Notes: generated by a model not told the origin, from the sequence alone. Positions 44,036-57,274 are shown, counted from the stretch's first letter. The stretch is DNA of 64,000 nucleotides from Astragalus membranaceus (GCA_039519185.1 CM076851.1:52248751-52312750); one strand, 5' to 3'. Program-made: numbers and translations.

Positions 44036-44228
44036 TATAACTCCAAGCTTGGGTGCAAGTGGTTAATGCACTCCATCTTAAGAGGCAGACTCGGCTAGTT
44101 CCCGAGTCCATCCTCGGCGATGGAACAAATTGGAGTCAGCTTTACTTACCTCCCGGCCGAACTCCAGATTATTCAGAACCCCTTTTTCCTAGACACCGGA
44201 GGGAGTCAAAGACCCCTAAGCCAAAAAA
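44036..44228 (+). mobile_element. SINE with 13-bp target duplication
   Basis: AGAGTATACTATG occurs at 44023-44035 and again at 44229-44241, a perfect 13-bp duplication. The insert has box-A-like TGGGTGCAAGTGGTTAATGC, box-B-like TAGTTCCCGAGTCC, and an AAGCCAAAAAAAG tail. It splits the right terminal repeat of the 42286-44257 foldback. Confidence 0.88.
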
Positions 44229-44516
44229 AGAGTATACTATGGGTGCTCCAACTCAATTACATCCTGTTCTGGACTAGATCTAGTCCAATCCATATTTGGG
44301 CTCACTCCTACGGCTCACAATTGCTAAGCCCAAGATTTGTATCTATCCAATAGCGTCCACGGTTGAGATTAAAATCGCCTCCAACGGACCGAAATTGAAC
44401 TCGGTTCACAGACCCATAGAGGATCTAACTCTCCTTTTGAGGTACTTTTAGTTTTTTTCCTTTTTCATGTTTTAAGCAGTGCGTTTTGGAGCACTTCAAG
44501 GATCAAAAAAAAATTA

Positions 44517-45921
44517 GGCTAAATTGCACTTTTAGTCCTTTATCTTTGACTTAAGTTTCATTTTGGTCATTTATCTTTTTTTTTCTCGTTTTAGTCCTTT
44601 ATCTTTCATTTCTGTGTCAGTTTGGTCCTTTATCTATTTTTTCTCACTTTGGTCATTTATCTTTCATTTTTGTTTCGGTTTGGTCCTCTTCAACAAAAAT
44701 ACAGAAAATGAATGTGCTCAAGAACACCAAGAACACTTTGATTTCTTGCTTCTTGAATAACTCATGCAATACGCGATCAAATTGAACGAAACTGGACTTT
44801 AACTTGAATAAAATTTCGCAAGGAATTCAATGGAACCGAAATTACTTATGCGCAAAATTACTTCTGGAACCGAAATCTTGAATTTGAAGCTCCAAAAACC
44901 TTCAATCTCAACAATGGCGATTTTGCTATAGAGCACCAAATTGAACGATTCTTGAGCCTAAAATACTCAAAATTCAACAAAGAATCAGAATATGGCAAGT
45001 ATTTTGTCCAGAAAAGCGCGTAAAATGCAAACACGGTCAAAAAGCAATTCGCATCTATAAAACGTGTTGTGCTCTTATTTGCTCATTTCTCAACCAATTT
45101 GCGTCAAACCAATTGTGTTCAACTCGTATTGAGTGCAGAAATTGAACTATAGCGAAATGTTTCAACAAATACGATACGTACAAATTTGAGAACGATGTGA
45201 AAAATAAAAACTTTCATTCGCGCTTGTTTTTCACATCGTTCTCGAATTTGCATCAATTTCGTTGAAACTTTTTTCTTTAGTTAAATTTATGCACTCAATA
45301 CGAGTTGAACACAATTGGTTGACAAATTTGCAAATAAGAATCAAAACATATTTTAGAGATGCGAATTGATTTTTCACTATATTTTGCATTTTAGCGCTTT
45401 TCTAAATAAAATGCTTGCCATATTCTGATTCCTTATTGAATTTTGAGCATTTTAGGCTCAAGAATCGTTCAATTTGGTGTTGTATAGCAAAATCACCATT
45501 GTTGAGAATGAAGGTTTTTTGAACTTCAAATTCAAAATTTCGGTTCCAGAAATGATTTTGCACATAAGCATTTTTCTGAGCTTAATTTTGGTTCCATTGA
45601 ATTCCTTGCGAAATTTTATTCAAGTTAGAGTCCAGTTTCATTCAATTTGGTCGCGTATTGCATGAGTTATTCAAGAAATAAGAAATCAAAGTGTTCTCGG
45701 TGTTCTTGAGCAGATTCATAGTGTTCTTCATTTTTTGTATTTTTGTTTAAAAGAACCAAACTGAAACTAAAATGAAAGATAAAGGATCAAAGTGAGAAAA
45801 AATAGATAAAGGACCAAACTGACACAGAAATGAAAGATAAAGGACCAAAACGAGAAAAAGAAGATAAATGACCAAAATGAAACTTAAGTCAAAGATAAAG
45901 GACAAAAAGTGCAATTTAGCC
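44517..45921. mobile_element. Mutator-like foldback, 1.4 kb, nearly all hairpin
   Basis: The ends are GGCTAAATTGCACTTTTAG and its complement. Each arm is about 700 bp and runs almost to the centre (near 45220), where AGAACGATGTGAAAAA meets TTTTTCACATCGTTCTCG. AAAAAATTA (44508-44516) and AAAAATTTA (45922-45930) are a near-perfect 9-bp duplication, typical of Mutator-like elements. No transposase is encoded; the open frames within are incidental. Confidence 0.85.
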
Positions 45922-45930
45922 AAAAATTTA

Positions 45931-46350
45931 AATGTTCAAATACGCGAACTTCGTTCCTAAATAACCAATTTGGTGAAAAAAAATAATTTTGTGACAGAAT
46001 ATGTAAAGTGCAACGCTAATTAGTAGTGTGTTTTGAGGTACTTTAGAGTCTTGAAAATTTTTTTGTTGTTCAAATACGTGAAGTTCCTTCCTCAATAATC
46101 GGTTTGGTGAAAAAATAACTTCAGGAAAAAATACCTTACTTTAGTGTTCAGAAAAAATTTAACTGTTCAAATATGCAAAGTTTGTTCCTCAATAATCAGT
46201 ATGTTGAAAAAAAAAATTGTGACAAAATACCTAAAGTGCGATGTTAAACAGTGTGTTTTTGGGTATTTTAGCGTTCAGAAAAAAAATTAACTCTTCAAAT
46301 ACTCAAATTTCGTTCCTCAATAACTTGTTTGGTTAAAAAAATAATAAGTT
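45931..46350 (+). repeat. ~130-bp satellite-like repeat, about four units
   Basis: Conserved words CGTTCCTCAATAA recur at about 45952, 46086, 46184 and 46311, with GTAAAGTGCAACGCTAA and TGTGTTTTGAGGTACTTTAG between them. A partial unit before 44510 shows that the Mutator-like foldback landed inside this array. The same repeat is inverted at 40330-40710. Confidence 0.75.
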
Positions 46351-47841
46351 TGTGACACTAACCCGTGTAACTCACCCTTTTACTGCTTCCACCACTCTAA
46401 AAAATCAATTTTTTTATACTTTTTCTCTTTATATTTTTTAGGACCATATTTTTTAGCCTTTAAAAATCCAGTGTCTCTGTTAATGCTCCTTTTAATTTTA
46501 TAATTTTTCTATTTAATTTATTGTTATAATTTTAATTTTATTTACGAGAACTTCAACCACATTTAGAATAGAACTTCCATCATATTTTTCAATTTTGTAT
46601 ATGTGTTTCTATTTTATTAGTCGTTTACATCTAACTCTGCACAATACCCACATAGTTCGTACGAAGAGAGTTAAAAAGTGAGAACAATGAATGAGTGGAT
46701 TACATAGGAAAGTGACTAGAAAAAGATGGAGTAATTCTCATGATATTTACAATTGGTGTGGAAATTCGACATTGTTAATAAAAATAAAATGGTAAATAGA
46801 CTCATTAAGTCAATTAGAAGCTACAATTCATTCTTCACGGATGCAATGGGGAAGTCAGAATGTTAACTTGTCCACCTCATCTACTCAAGTTAATTGAGAT
46901 GTAATGTAATTTGTTCAACATGTGATGATGTGGTAAAAAATAAAACCGTTTGTCAATTTGTTCATTCTCTTACAATATACAGTATGTCAAATTAATAGCC
47001 ATCAAAGAAAGACAGATGTGATCTAATGGTTCCAATAGTCACAAGTATCTCTTCTTATTAATCCTAGATGCAATTCCCATCTATGAAGCGGCAAACCTTC
47101 CTTTCCATGCAGCAAATCACGTAGAATTTTCCCTCCTTGGCGGCAAAGACATCCCCATGCAGATCCGTACGCAAAGCAGTGAACCCGTTTCACACCTCAT
47201 TCCATATGTTTAACCTTTACATTATCTCACAAAGTTCTCATCATTAATCCCCTGTTGTAAGCTTGTAACCCCTGTCAGAAAATGTAGTATTCCAACTCCT
47301 ATGTAGCTGTATATGTATAGAGGCATATGTAATGTAAAGATGCATGAACCTCCAAACCCTGGTTTCTGTCTACATCCTTTCCACTCCTCCCTTCTTCCAT
47401 AAAAGATAATCAAACCAAGCTTTTGTAACTCTCAACCATATCCATAAATGCGTTCGTAACCCGGTTTCTTGGGCCCAACAATGTTCAGGCCATCTACATG
47501 TAGAGATGTGATTGCTTTCACTTAAATGTTATCTCACCCATATTATCATTTTTAGGCCGTAGCTTTCTTTAGTTTATCCTTGATCGTTGATCATTCATTT
47601 GCATTACATTATATAGGAATATCGTTATATATCCCCACATATGTCCGAAGATGTTGGGATCAGTTCTGTTGTAGAAGCATCAGAGAACCTTATATATATC
47701 ATGTATCCTTCACCATGTAAAGTTACCACAAACGCATTTCATGCCTCCTTTGATTTGACAGATAGAGAGCAACAATAATCACTCCAATATATCTATTTAT
47801 TAATAACCCACACATAGACATTTATTATAAAACCAACCAAC
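46351..47841. other. Intergenic, probably the 5' flank of the first B3 gene
   Basis: No gene or clear element end was found. Base composition shifts from AT-rich to a more mixed text from about 47000 on. TTTATTATAAAACC just before the ATG at 47842 is unremarkable as a leader. Confidence 0.4.
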
Positions 47842-49084
47842 ATGTGGTCGTCCTATCATCCATACATATTTTCCCCTCCACCGTGGAGTACCAGCAGCAA
47901 GGAAGATAATAGCATGAAGTACTCACAAGTTGTTCACCTGCTTCCCAACTTCAACGCCCACAAAGTATGTTGTATAGTATTAATTTTACTTTGAATGAAG
48001 TAGATGGTTTATGGGAAATATGTGTCTTCTCCTTTTATATATTTGTTTGATATTGTATGTTTGTTTATGTACACATTCCTTATTCCTAAAGTACGACGTC
48101 CGAACATCATTAAGTTTCCCATATGAAACAGATCCAACCAGCTGCTGCTAGCCGTGGCGAAATCCCACCACGACAGCCAACCTGGAGGCCACATATCTTC
48201 CACTTGGAAATTTGCCCCCAACAGGTTTACCAAATGTTTTGTACCTTCCAATACTATAACTCTAACTTAACAAGTTCTGGGATTCAACCGACTGGCTCAT
48301 GGTTTATATTTTTTTGGAAAAAATTTGTGTAGGAGATGAAAATGCTACCTCAGATGTTTTGCTCCAAGTTTAGTGACACACTTCCAGATACTGTAACTAT
48401 CAAAGATCCTGTTGGTAATGTGATATTCATGAAGGTGGTTAGAATCGGCAACCACACCTATTTGCAAGAAGGTTGGAACAAGTTGGTTCCCTTTTATGGT
48501 CTTTATGGAGGAGGCTGGGTTAGGATGTCTTATCACAGTGTAGGCCAGTTTGACATTAAAATTACCAATGTGTATGATGAGGAGATATTGTACACGACCA
48601 CGCATCATGGTTTCACGAATGGTTCTCTGACTAGGGCTGATGACATACTAAAAGGACATCCCGTTGCGAAAATTCTCCAGCCATCAAAATTTGTTTTTAC
48701 AACAACCAAAACTCTTGACTTTGAAGAGGCCATAGGGTCCAAACTGGTATGTTATACTTTAGATGTTGATTTTTTTTTGTTTCTTCTAACCATCCATATT
48801 AGTCATCCTAGATGAACTTGATTTTCCCCCACGCCTTGCAGAAACTTCTGAAGGACTTTTGTGATGATGCCTTAACCAAAAAAGATGGTCCCATTACCAT
48901 TATTGATGAATTTGACAAACCATGGCACTGCCATCTTACTCGTCAAGTTCCTGATCCTCTCTATTGTTGGGTTACTGAAGGTTGGGCAGAGTTCTGTTAC
49001 GCCAAAACCCTCACACAAGGAAAATGGCTAAAGCTTGGTGTTTTGAAATCCAACTCCAGTGTTCTGTACTACATTCCTGTTTGA
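47842..49084 (+). CDS. Two-domain B3 DNA-binding-like protein, copy 1
   Basis: Three exons, 47842-47964, 48333-48746 and 48842-49084, join in phase 0 at both GT/AG introns into 259 residues with no stop. The first B3-like domain is FCSKFSDTLPDTVTIKDPVG, VIFMKVVRIGNHTYLQEGW, then FYGLYGGGWVRMSYHS. The second is FCDDALTKKDGPITIIDEF, LTRQVPDPLYCWVTEGWAEF, then GKWLKLGVL. The TEGWAEF/QEGWNKL cores match the conserved GW-x-F of plant B3 domains, which bind DNA as a pseudobarrel. No other domain or clear nuclear signal is seen. Its neighbour at 49936 has the same exon plan, so the pair arose by tandem duplication. The start is the first in-frame ATG of an exon ending at a good donor; a different first exon cannot be excluded. 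Confidence 0.78.
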
Positions 49085-49935
49085 TGGTCATGTGATAGAC
49101 TTATAATGTCTGTTATAGCTACTTTTATATTTTCGTCTATATTATATATAATTATATTAATCTAACAAGTAATATTATTGTATTCATGTAGTCATTTTCC
49201 TTTGTTATTCAGGTTTTTTTTCCATTTCTAGGTTCTTTTCGTGTTACGCTTTGTAATGTATAATTAATGGTGATGGAGTGCGTTTCCTTCTTCTTTTATT
49301 TCGCAACAATGGCGACCACCTAACTTTACTTCCTGATGATTAATATCCGCACCATCTGTTTATTTCAGCTCCGTACTTATATTTCCTTGCGACAAGTTTT
49401 ATTGTCGTCGTACGGAATCTATTCCCGAAACGAAGATAGATACAGTAATTTGGGTCCAACACTTATTATACCAAAACGCAACAGGTATATAGCCGAAAGC
49501 ATTATTCTGTCCGTGCAGTAGTACACCAATGAGCAAACGACCTTGGAACAAGCATTGGTAGATGGTAGTTCCCTACAAAGGTCAACACATTAATGAAGGA
49601 GGTACCCTTTGTCCAAGTTCAATGGACATAGTTCCCAACCACATCCACGCGGTGATTTTGTGGGGGATAGAAGAACTTATCCACTGCAAATTTTCATAAG
49701 TCTAACATAGGTCGTACATAGTATACCACGTTCCACTCAACCATTCATTGCAGCATTTTATTTGCCCTTTAGTTGTCTCTTGAATTACGAAAATAACATC
49801 CTTTACATTTCTACCATTATAAATTCAACTTCTTTTCCAAATCTTTTCACATTTCACGCATTCTCAATTTCCCCTACCAAGTAGCAATTTGTGAGTTTAT
49901 TCGCCACTCGTAGAAAATCTCCCAACATCCTACTC
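49085..49935. other. Spacer between the two B3-like genes
   Basis: No gene seen. It should contain the terminator of copy 1 and the promoter of copy 2, but no motif is clear enough to mark. Confidence 0.4.
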
Positions 49936-50904
49936 ATGGACTCCTACCTTGAGAACATTATTCAACAGTATGGGTATGATGTTAAAATCATGTACGAACC
50001 GTTCTATTTGGAGCTGAATCCCAATCAGGTTTGTTAAGTTCGATAAACTAAATTTTACTGGGTTTCCCTAATAGTTCACCCCTGTGTAATTCTAATCATT
50101 TGATCCATTTTGATTTGTTAAATTATACATGTCTAGGAAGCTGTGAAGTTTCCAACTCTCTTCAACAAACACCATAGTAGTCGAATACACCCGAAGGTTA
50201 TGCTCTGTGATCCTGCTGGTAACATGTTTCAAATAGCGGTTGAAGTGCGTTATGGCGAGGCATACTTCATTCAAGGTTGGACTAATGTTTCCACATTCTA
50301 TGGACTTCACCAAGGAGGTTGGGCTAAGTTGGTTTTTGTTGCTCCAGACATGTTTTTAGTGACTTTAACCGACCGCCTAGACAGACCAGTACCATACCCA
50401 CTCCCAGCTAACATTTGCTTGTTAAACCAACCACATAGAGTAGTACCATACCCTCGAAATGATCTGGTTGCTAGCCACTATTCTAAAATATGCAAAAAAC
50501 CTGACTTTTTCCACACTTTGGAGTTTGAGCTAACACACGCTGATGTTACATATGGGTTCCTGGTAATCTTGAAATCTTACATTATACAAGTATTCATAAT
50601 CATTGCTTTATGCATCTCTTATATTATCTAATTTTATTCCATATTACAAATCCAGCATATCCCACTTGAATTCTGTCGAGTTGCATTTCGTCAATCTGGC
50701 TCCCATATGCTACTGTATGATGAATATGGTCTCCAAACATCCTGTGTTGTAGATTTCAACATCAACTACCCAACCCTCTGCGGCATTACTGAAGGATGGC
50801 ATCAGTTTTGTTCGGCCAAATGGTACTATGAGGGATTGCGCGTTCAACTGGCTGTCCCAGTTTCCAACCCCCACCTCATTAGTATGATTGCTCTGGACGT
50901 TTGA
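49936..50904 (+). CDS. Two-domain B3 DNA-binding-like protein, copy 2
   Basis: Exons 49936-50028, 50137-50562 and 50656-50904 join in phase 0 into 255 residues, with the same intron positions as the gene upstream. The first domain has FNKHHSSRIHPKVMLCDPAG, VEVRYGEAYFIQGWTNVSTF and GLHQGGWAKLVFVAPD. The second has PLEFCRVAFRQSGSHMLLYD, YGLQTSCVVDFN, then LCGITEGWHQFCSAKWY. Shared landmarks with copy 1 are the FYGL-x2-GGW block and the ITEGW/VTEGW core, but overall identity looks low, so the duplication is old. Both copies are stop-free with good splice sites, which argues for past or present selection. Function beyond likely DNA binding is unknown. Confidence 0.78.
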
Positions 50905-51103
50905 GTTCTTCAATTTATTCCTGCTATATCATTATTGATCGTTTTATTTTTTAACCAATCGTATGTCTATCCTTTTATGTTATCCGTGTATTGTTTTCCA
51001 GTAACAGTGTACGTATCTTGTAACCCCCCAGTTTATTCAATGCAAGTTTCATCACTTAATTCGTTGCTCTATCCCCACAACAAGGTGTACTTATTTAAAC
51101 ATT

Positions 51104-51176
<73 letters not shown>

Positions 51177-53799
51177 CGACATATATCCTGGGACGCAGAT
51201 TAACTAAAAAATGTTATATCATTATTTATCAACTCAAAAACCCTTTAATTCATTAAATTAATACAGGATGCAGTTTTAATCGTTAACCTATATATTCAAA
51301 ATATCAGACAACCATTCCTTGCAACAAATATGAAATGTTGTATAGTACGTTCCCTCAAGTCGAAGACATGGTAACGTTTACAACAATCGCACAAAACCTT
51401 TATAATAGTAGCACCTACCCAACACCATTTGTCAACGCCTACAATTCTCCACTGACCCCACCTAGATCTAAATCTATAACCTATAGGCACTGTATAAAAA
51501 TTAATTGTCAAGCATAAAAGGGACGTAAAATGAAATCTTAATTAACAAAAGCCAATAAGGAAGTTGTCCTACTAAGTAGTCAAATATAAAGATGTTGGAA
51601 TACAGATCATTTCAACGACGTCAACCAAATGCACAGTTGAATCGCATTTTAATATGTCCTTCAAAACCCCTCTGTGGCCATTTTTTATTGGTTTTTGCTA
51701 AAATGTGTTCAGAATGAATATGCATGTGCACCTCAGATTCATTATCCGTATCTGCACTGCAAAAGAAGACTTTGGTCCAAATTCATACTATCTTTTTCAG
51801 CATATGTTGCACAAAGTACGACACCCAAAAGCCAATGCACGTGTCTACTATATATACGACTTTAAATATCCACTATCCCATCAATGGAACCCTTTTTTCA
51901 ACCCCTCATCCCTATAAACAACTAAGAACCACAATATATAACCATTGATCGCATGTCAAATGTAGAATTCTAGACAACATCCAACTACCTGCAGAGGATA
52001 AAATTTTCCATCTGGTCGGACTGTAATGGTTACATTGACTTTCCAAACATTGGGTTCCGGGTTTGTCATCAAAAGTATGGTAGTTGGGACACCTGCCCTA
52101 TTCTAAGTATCTACAACAGGAGTGCCATTTCAAATATTATTGTAGAGCTAATAGTGGCACGTTTAATGCAGTGGTTTATCCCCACGTATAATAGTGACAG
52201 TCGTACGGTCTGAAAGACCCACTTTTATGACTTGTACATAGCAGTTGGACTTTTCGGTACCTATAATTCAAGCTACTCGTGCTTCATCAAAGCTCAACTA
52301 CCTGTTACATCATGTTCCCTAAGCTACATATCAGAAGGTTAAACCGTACAGACCCCTGTCTCAATCCAGACCTTTTTGGTCGTTCACATAATTAATTTAT
52401 CTGAAGGTTAACTATTCTTTCTTTTTAACTTTTTCCAAATATATACATAATATTAACCGGACGCAGTATACAGTGCAAATCAATTCTCCATAATAACTAA
52501 TTAATCAACACAATAAGAAATTGTACAATAAAAACAATACAAATGAAAAGACAATTTTACTTTCACAACTACGAAGTTCACAACAAATATGTTAAGAAAA
52601 AGGATTGATGAATCTAAACACAATGTGTGAACATGAAACCAATGTGTTAAGAAAAAAAAGTCTACAACAAATTTCTACAACAATGTGAACACATTCAATT
52701 ACACATATCTCAACCAACTACTTTTGATGAGGGGGACCGGGTACTTAAATGAGGCAGCCTTCCTTTTGACATTGGAAACCATCTTCACTGTAGACTACCC
52801 TTTCTCTCATGTTCCCGCACAAATCCAAAATCCTTGTATTCCCTCCAATATGTTGTAATTTGAAATGCAAATATAATGGTGTTTCCCCCACAAAAATTTA
52901 CGATATTATTATTATGTAAGTATCGTTACCATCCGTGACCTTGCATTCTCTACACAGTCGTGTATAACCCGGATTAATGGTGTTACTCCCCGTTAGTATA
53001 TTACCAAACAGTTTATTTTACTATAAAGTAATTTCAGCTTATTTTCAACTTATATTTCTTTGGGGCATACTAACTACCTAACTACATTTCCACCCTTGCG
53101 TACGCATCCAACTGACTACGCAATACAAGGCCTACCAGTTATGCTCTAACAATTGTTCATTTTAACTGTCGCCACACCATCCCAATTCGTTTGTTCGTAC
53201 CTAGCTTGAGATATTTAGTCCATTATTGGCCGAGGAAACTGGTTACACACTTAAGTTGAATTTTTCTAATCCCATGTTGGTGACAACATGCATAAAATTG
53301 GATTTCAGATTATTTATCGGTAAACATTATCTATTTTACGCATAATGGAATTTTTGACATTGGCCCGTGTTAGTACCTTGGTATAAATCAGAAGGTCTAT
53401 AATCAGGTTAAAAAATAGAGTTGTCTCCTACACTTGTCCATAACGACCGGATACAACTTTCTATTGGAGGGACTCAGCTAATGGCTATAAATAGCACCCC
53501 ACCTTCAGTTACATGATAACCTCACCACTGTAACCGAATCCTATATTGAACATATAACTCACTGACTTTCAAGGTACCTACTGCATAACCTATTCATTTT
53601 TCTTTATCCTCTAATCTCTATGTCATTCTATTCGATACCAACTCCAGTCTGCTCTACTAAAGTTTTCCAATGCTACTGCATTCTCGAATCCTGAATGTTT
53701 TTATGCTCTATACGAACTATTTTCAATATATTTCTTCTGAACTTTCCCATTGCAATAATTCTAACAGTAGTACATATTCTCAAATATCACGTTTGTAGG
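50905..53799. other. Non-coding stretch with TA/GA microsatellite
   Basis: A TA run then GA run sits at 51105-51172. The rest has only short frames. GGGACGCAG-type words occur near 51190 and 52465. A TTTGTAGG acceptor-like site just before the ATG at 53800 hints at an intron in the leader of the next gene. No Helitron 5' end was recognised. Confidence 0.45.
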
Positions 53800-56491
53800 A
53801 TGGCAAAAAACTGTGCACTCATTGAGGATGTCGTTGCTGGCAGAGTTGACTGGAAGCTTAGAGTTAGAGTTACAAATCTTTGGAACGTACCAGTCAAAGC
53901 ATCTCCTTTAGAAACTCAAACCATTGAAATGGTTTTCTTGGATAACAAGGTAACAAGTTTTAATACCCAAATACACATCTATATTTTACCCAACCGTTGT
54001 TTCTGCACTGGTTAAATAATTTACTCTTACTCAAACCACTTTTCAGAGCAATAAGATTGGTGCCACTGTCCCAAAAAGCTGGGTTCCCCTCTTCATTCAC
54101 ATTCTCCACGAAGGCTCCACCTATTTAATCGAAAATGTAATGGTCGCACAGAATGACATTAAGTACAAGAAAACCACTCATAAGTACAAACTTAACTTCA
54201 TGAGGACAACAAGGGTGTCTACCATTGCTGCCGAAGAAGTCCCACTACACTATTTTGACTTTTCAGATTTTCCCCTCATCATTGCTGAACACCGTCCCGA
54301 TCTGATCGTTGGTATACTTGTTTTATGTGAAAAAACATACTTACAAGTCACACATTAATTTGCTGCAAATATTATTTGGGTTCTCTAATTTACTTTAACT
54401 ATTTCTCCTTCACGTAATGTTACCATACGTCCTCCCTATAAAGTTTCCCTTAATCCCCATTGAACCGACTATAGTAATTGACATGTAATCCATAAACTGT
54501 GAATAAATGTTTCGTGGCAGATGTTATCGGCCACGTGGTTCAGAAGGACACACTTAAAGAGAAGGAAAAGGATGGCAGGCGTAGCATTCTCCTTGACCTT
54601 GTCTTGGAAGATCAATGGTAATAATTTTCTCCATCAATTGTTTCCTACATCAATATGGAACCGCACCTATATTGCGTGACCCACTTGACTAACAAATCTT
54701 TCAAATTCCTCTCGCTTACAGTTGTAACAGAGTCAACTGTACCATGTGGGGACCGTACGCTAGGCGCATGGAAGCTTTCCTTGCGGCCCATTCCGCGAAG
54801 GCATCGGATGAACCAGTTGTTGTTCTCATACAACTTGCTCGTTTGACAAAGGTCTTAGGTATCATGTTTATTTCAATCACCATACATAATGGCTTATGGC
54901 AACAAAATTATTAGCGAGACCATTAATACCTGTGACATATATCGCAGGTGTCAACGCCGTCTCTACTGGTTTCTATGGTACAAAGGTTTTCATTAATGAT
55001 GACATACCTGACATTCTTCAGTATAAGACCAGGTAGCAACAACAAATAACTTGAATCCAAACACTTCAAATACCACTAACCTGGTGCAACCGTTTCGTGT
55101 TCTAAAGACGTATGTAATTGTTATGTTTTCAGTTTATCACCTCATCAGGCTGGTCCTTCCTAACCTGTTGCGCCAATGATAACCTCCACAGCTGTGTCTT
55201 TACATGATGACTTGCTGAACACTCCGAAGATGACTATCTCTGAACTTATTGAATCAACTACGGTATACATTATCCCAACATCCGTACCCTTAAATTTTAT
55301 AACAATAGTCTCTTGATAAATACTCTATATATGTCCTCACATTGCATAGGAGTGTCTTGGAGCTGTCTTAGTTACTGTCGTTGAGATCAACACAGAGAAG
55401 GGATGGTCATACAATTCTTGTAACAAATGTCTAAAGGCCGTAACCAAACTTGTAGACCGTTTCCATTGTGAAAACTGTGGTCCTAATGTTACTACCTCAC
55501 CAAGGTTAACCACCATTCGTTTGAATCTTCTGTATGCAAACATTTGTCACTTCTCATAATGATCATATTCAAAGTCCAATAATATTTTCATTAGGTTCAA
55601 ACTCCACCTTCAAGTCATAGATACCACAGGATCTACAACATTCACCGTATTCAACGCTTTGGTCAGCAACTATGTTGGAATGTCCGCCCAGGAGCTTCTT
55701 CGTCGAACAGAACAGGTTTTTTACATGGACCATTCCATTCATTAGCAATTTACCTTTTAAATTTAATTGCTCTGTCCTTAAAAGAAATGGCCATCATTTA
55801 ACAAACAGGGACCAAACAATGGAGACACACCGGAGGAATTCAACACATTCTTCCGCAGGCCATTTCTATTCAAGGTTCAAGTAGCCGATATCAACATCCG
55901 ACGCGGATGGCAAACTTACACTGCTAAGAAATTCACCGCTGATGACGCTATTATTAAGGATTTTCTCCACAAGCACATGATAGACGTAAATTTACCTTTA
56001 TACGTTTGACCTTCTTCTTCCTCCTACATGGAACTCGTTATTAAACCCTTTTTTTTATTTAATATAAACACCTCGAAACTCACTGATATAAAATATTATG
56101 CTATTAGGAATCCCTGGATGAGACCGAAGCTGACCTTCAAAATGATCTGGCTAAGCTTGAGGAGGATAATACTGTGGTTAGGTCCCCAACGCCAGATATC
56201 CGGTTCCCTTTTTTTACAATTATTTTACACTGGCATTTGTCCTACTATTGTTCTTATTATTGACGGAAACAAACGTTAAATTTGTACCTTTTGCAGATAA
56301 TTCTTGATAATGATACTCCTACGAAACCTATTGCAGCAACTATGGACTCAGACGTTACTCCTCCAGCCCATAATGCCGGTAAACGTGCTGTCGCTGCAAT
56401 CAATTCACTTGATTTCAGCAACATGGATTTTAGCCCCGAATCCGTTACCAAGATGCCCAAGAACACCCACACCGACGACAATACAGAGTGA
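53800..56491 (+). pseudogene. RPA70-like single-strand DNA-binding protein, one nonsense codon
   Basis: Eleven exons join in phase: 53800-53949, 54047-54311, 54521-54617, 54722-54858, 54948-55032, 55133-55262, 55350-55504, 55595-55715, 55809-55985, 56108-56176 and 56297-56491. The product would be about 526 residues. The N-terminal OB fold (DUF223 type) has IEDVVAGRVDWKLRVRVTNL and TTHKYKLNFMRTTRVSTIAA. A second OB fold has GHVVQKDTLKEKEKDGRRS and VNCTMWGPYARRMEAF. The C-terminal zinc-ribbon fold has KGWSYNSCNKC and FHCENCGP. A TAA at 55161-55163, most simply a former CAA, would stop it at codon 254, before the zinc-ribbon fold; no other splice choice I tried avoids it. RPA-like genes accompany Rep in many plant Helitrons, and the Rep gene 1.2 kb downstream fits this. 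Confidence 0.8.
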
Positions 56492-57185
56492 TTCCACCAG
56501 TCTCCTTCGCTGTGGTCGCCCATGTTGTAGTTATCTTTAAGTTGCCTGTTTAAATTCCTCCAAGCCACGATATGGCACTGCCTATGTTATCTTTTGTTGT
56601 TTTAATTTTACTTATTAAGTTATGTTGCCTTTCAATTGTAGTCCAGAAACGACCACAGATGTATTGCGTTCATTTCACAAACCTATTGAGTAATCATACT
56701 AGCTTATTCGTCTAACCTGTTGTTTGTAGGTTCGTTTTGTTTTTTGAACGGAAGCATCCAACCGTTTAATTATGACCTGTTTTGCGTGCCCGGCCAAGAT
56801 GTTGCCATAACATACAAGTAACGTAACATGCCACAATGACAAACGACAATTGTTTGGGATGTTATCTAACCATGTTCCTATGGTTTGTACACCTTATGTC
56901 AGCCAAGTAACTAGACTGTATCTTCGTAACCCTTTAGACAAACATTGGTTATCTTAACCGCTAATCTGTTGGCCAGAGAGTCCCTTTTAACATTACCGCT
57001 TCATTCCAAAGTTTTATGGACCCTCACCTATATCTTATGTTGTCGTCGAATGAACAAATTGGTCAATAATTTTGTGTACTGCAATCGATTTTTCCTATAT
57101 ATATATAACTAACTACCTATAGATATATCTATTGTTAAATATATATATATATGTAGCTATATATATATATAGCTATCTCTATATC

Positions 57186-57274
<89 letters not shown>

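Larger units (their letters stand above)
42286..44257. mobile_element. Foldback element with nested MITEs and SINEs
   Basis: The left end, TTGGGGCACCCATAGTATAC with TAATTAAATTAATTAAAATC, is mirrored by GATTTTAATTAATTTAATTA (44003-44022) and ACTATGGGTGCTCCAAC (44236-44252). Inner words match too, for example GTTCTCCTATAACCACCAAA against TTTGGTGGCTATAGGAGAAC, and CCCACATTGGTGCACCAAC against its complement near 43420. The arms are therefore about 400 bp. A Stowaway MITE, a small foldback and two SINEs have inserted into it. A short frame in the left arm (42380-42631) has no known domain. Confidence 0.82.

Noticed and set aside
46351..47841. Helitron 5' terminus upstream of the B3 genes
   Set aside because: Looked for an A-TC start with a typical following motif; no candidate stood out from background.
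51850..52400. Third, decayed B3-like copy
   Set aside because: Some protein-like words, but no B3 core (GW-x-F) could be placed.
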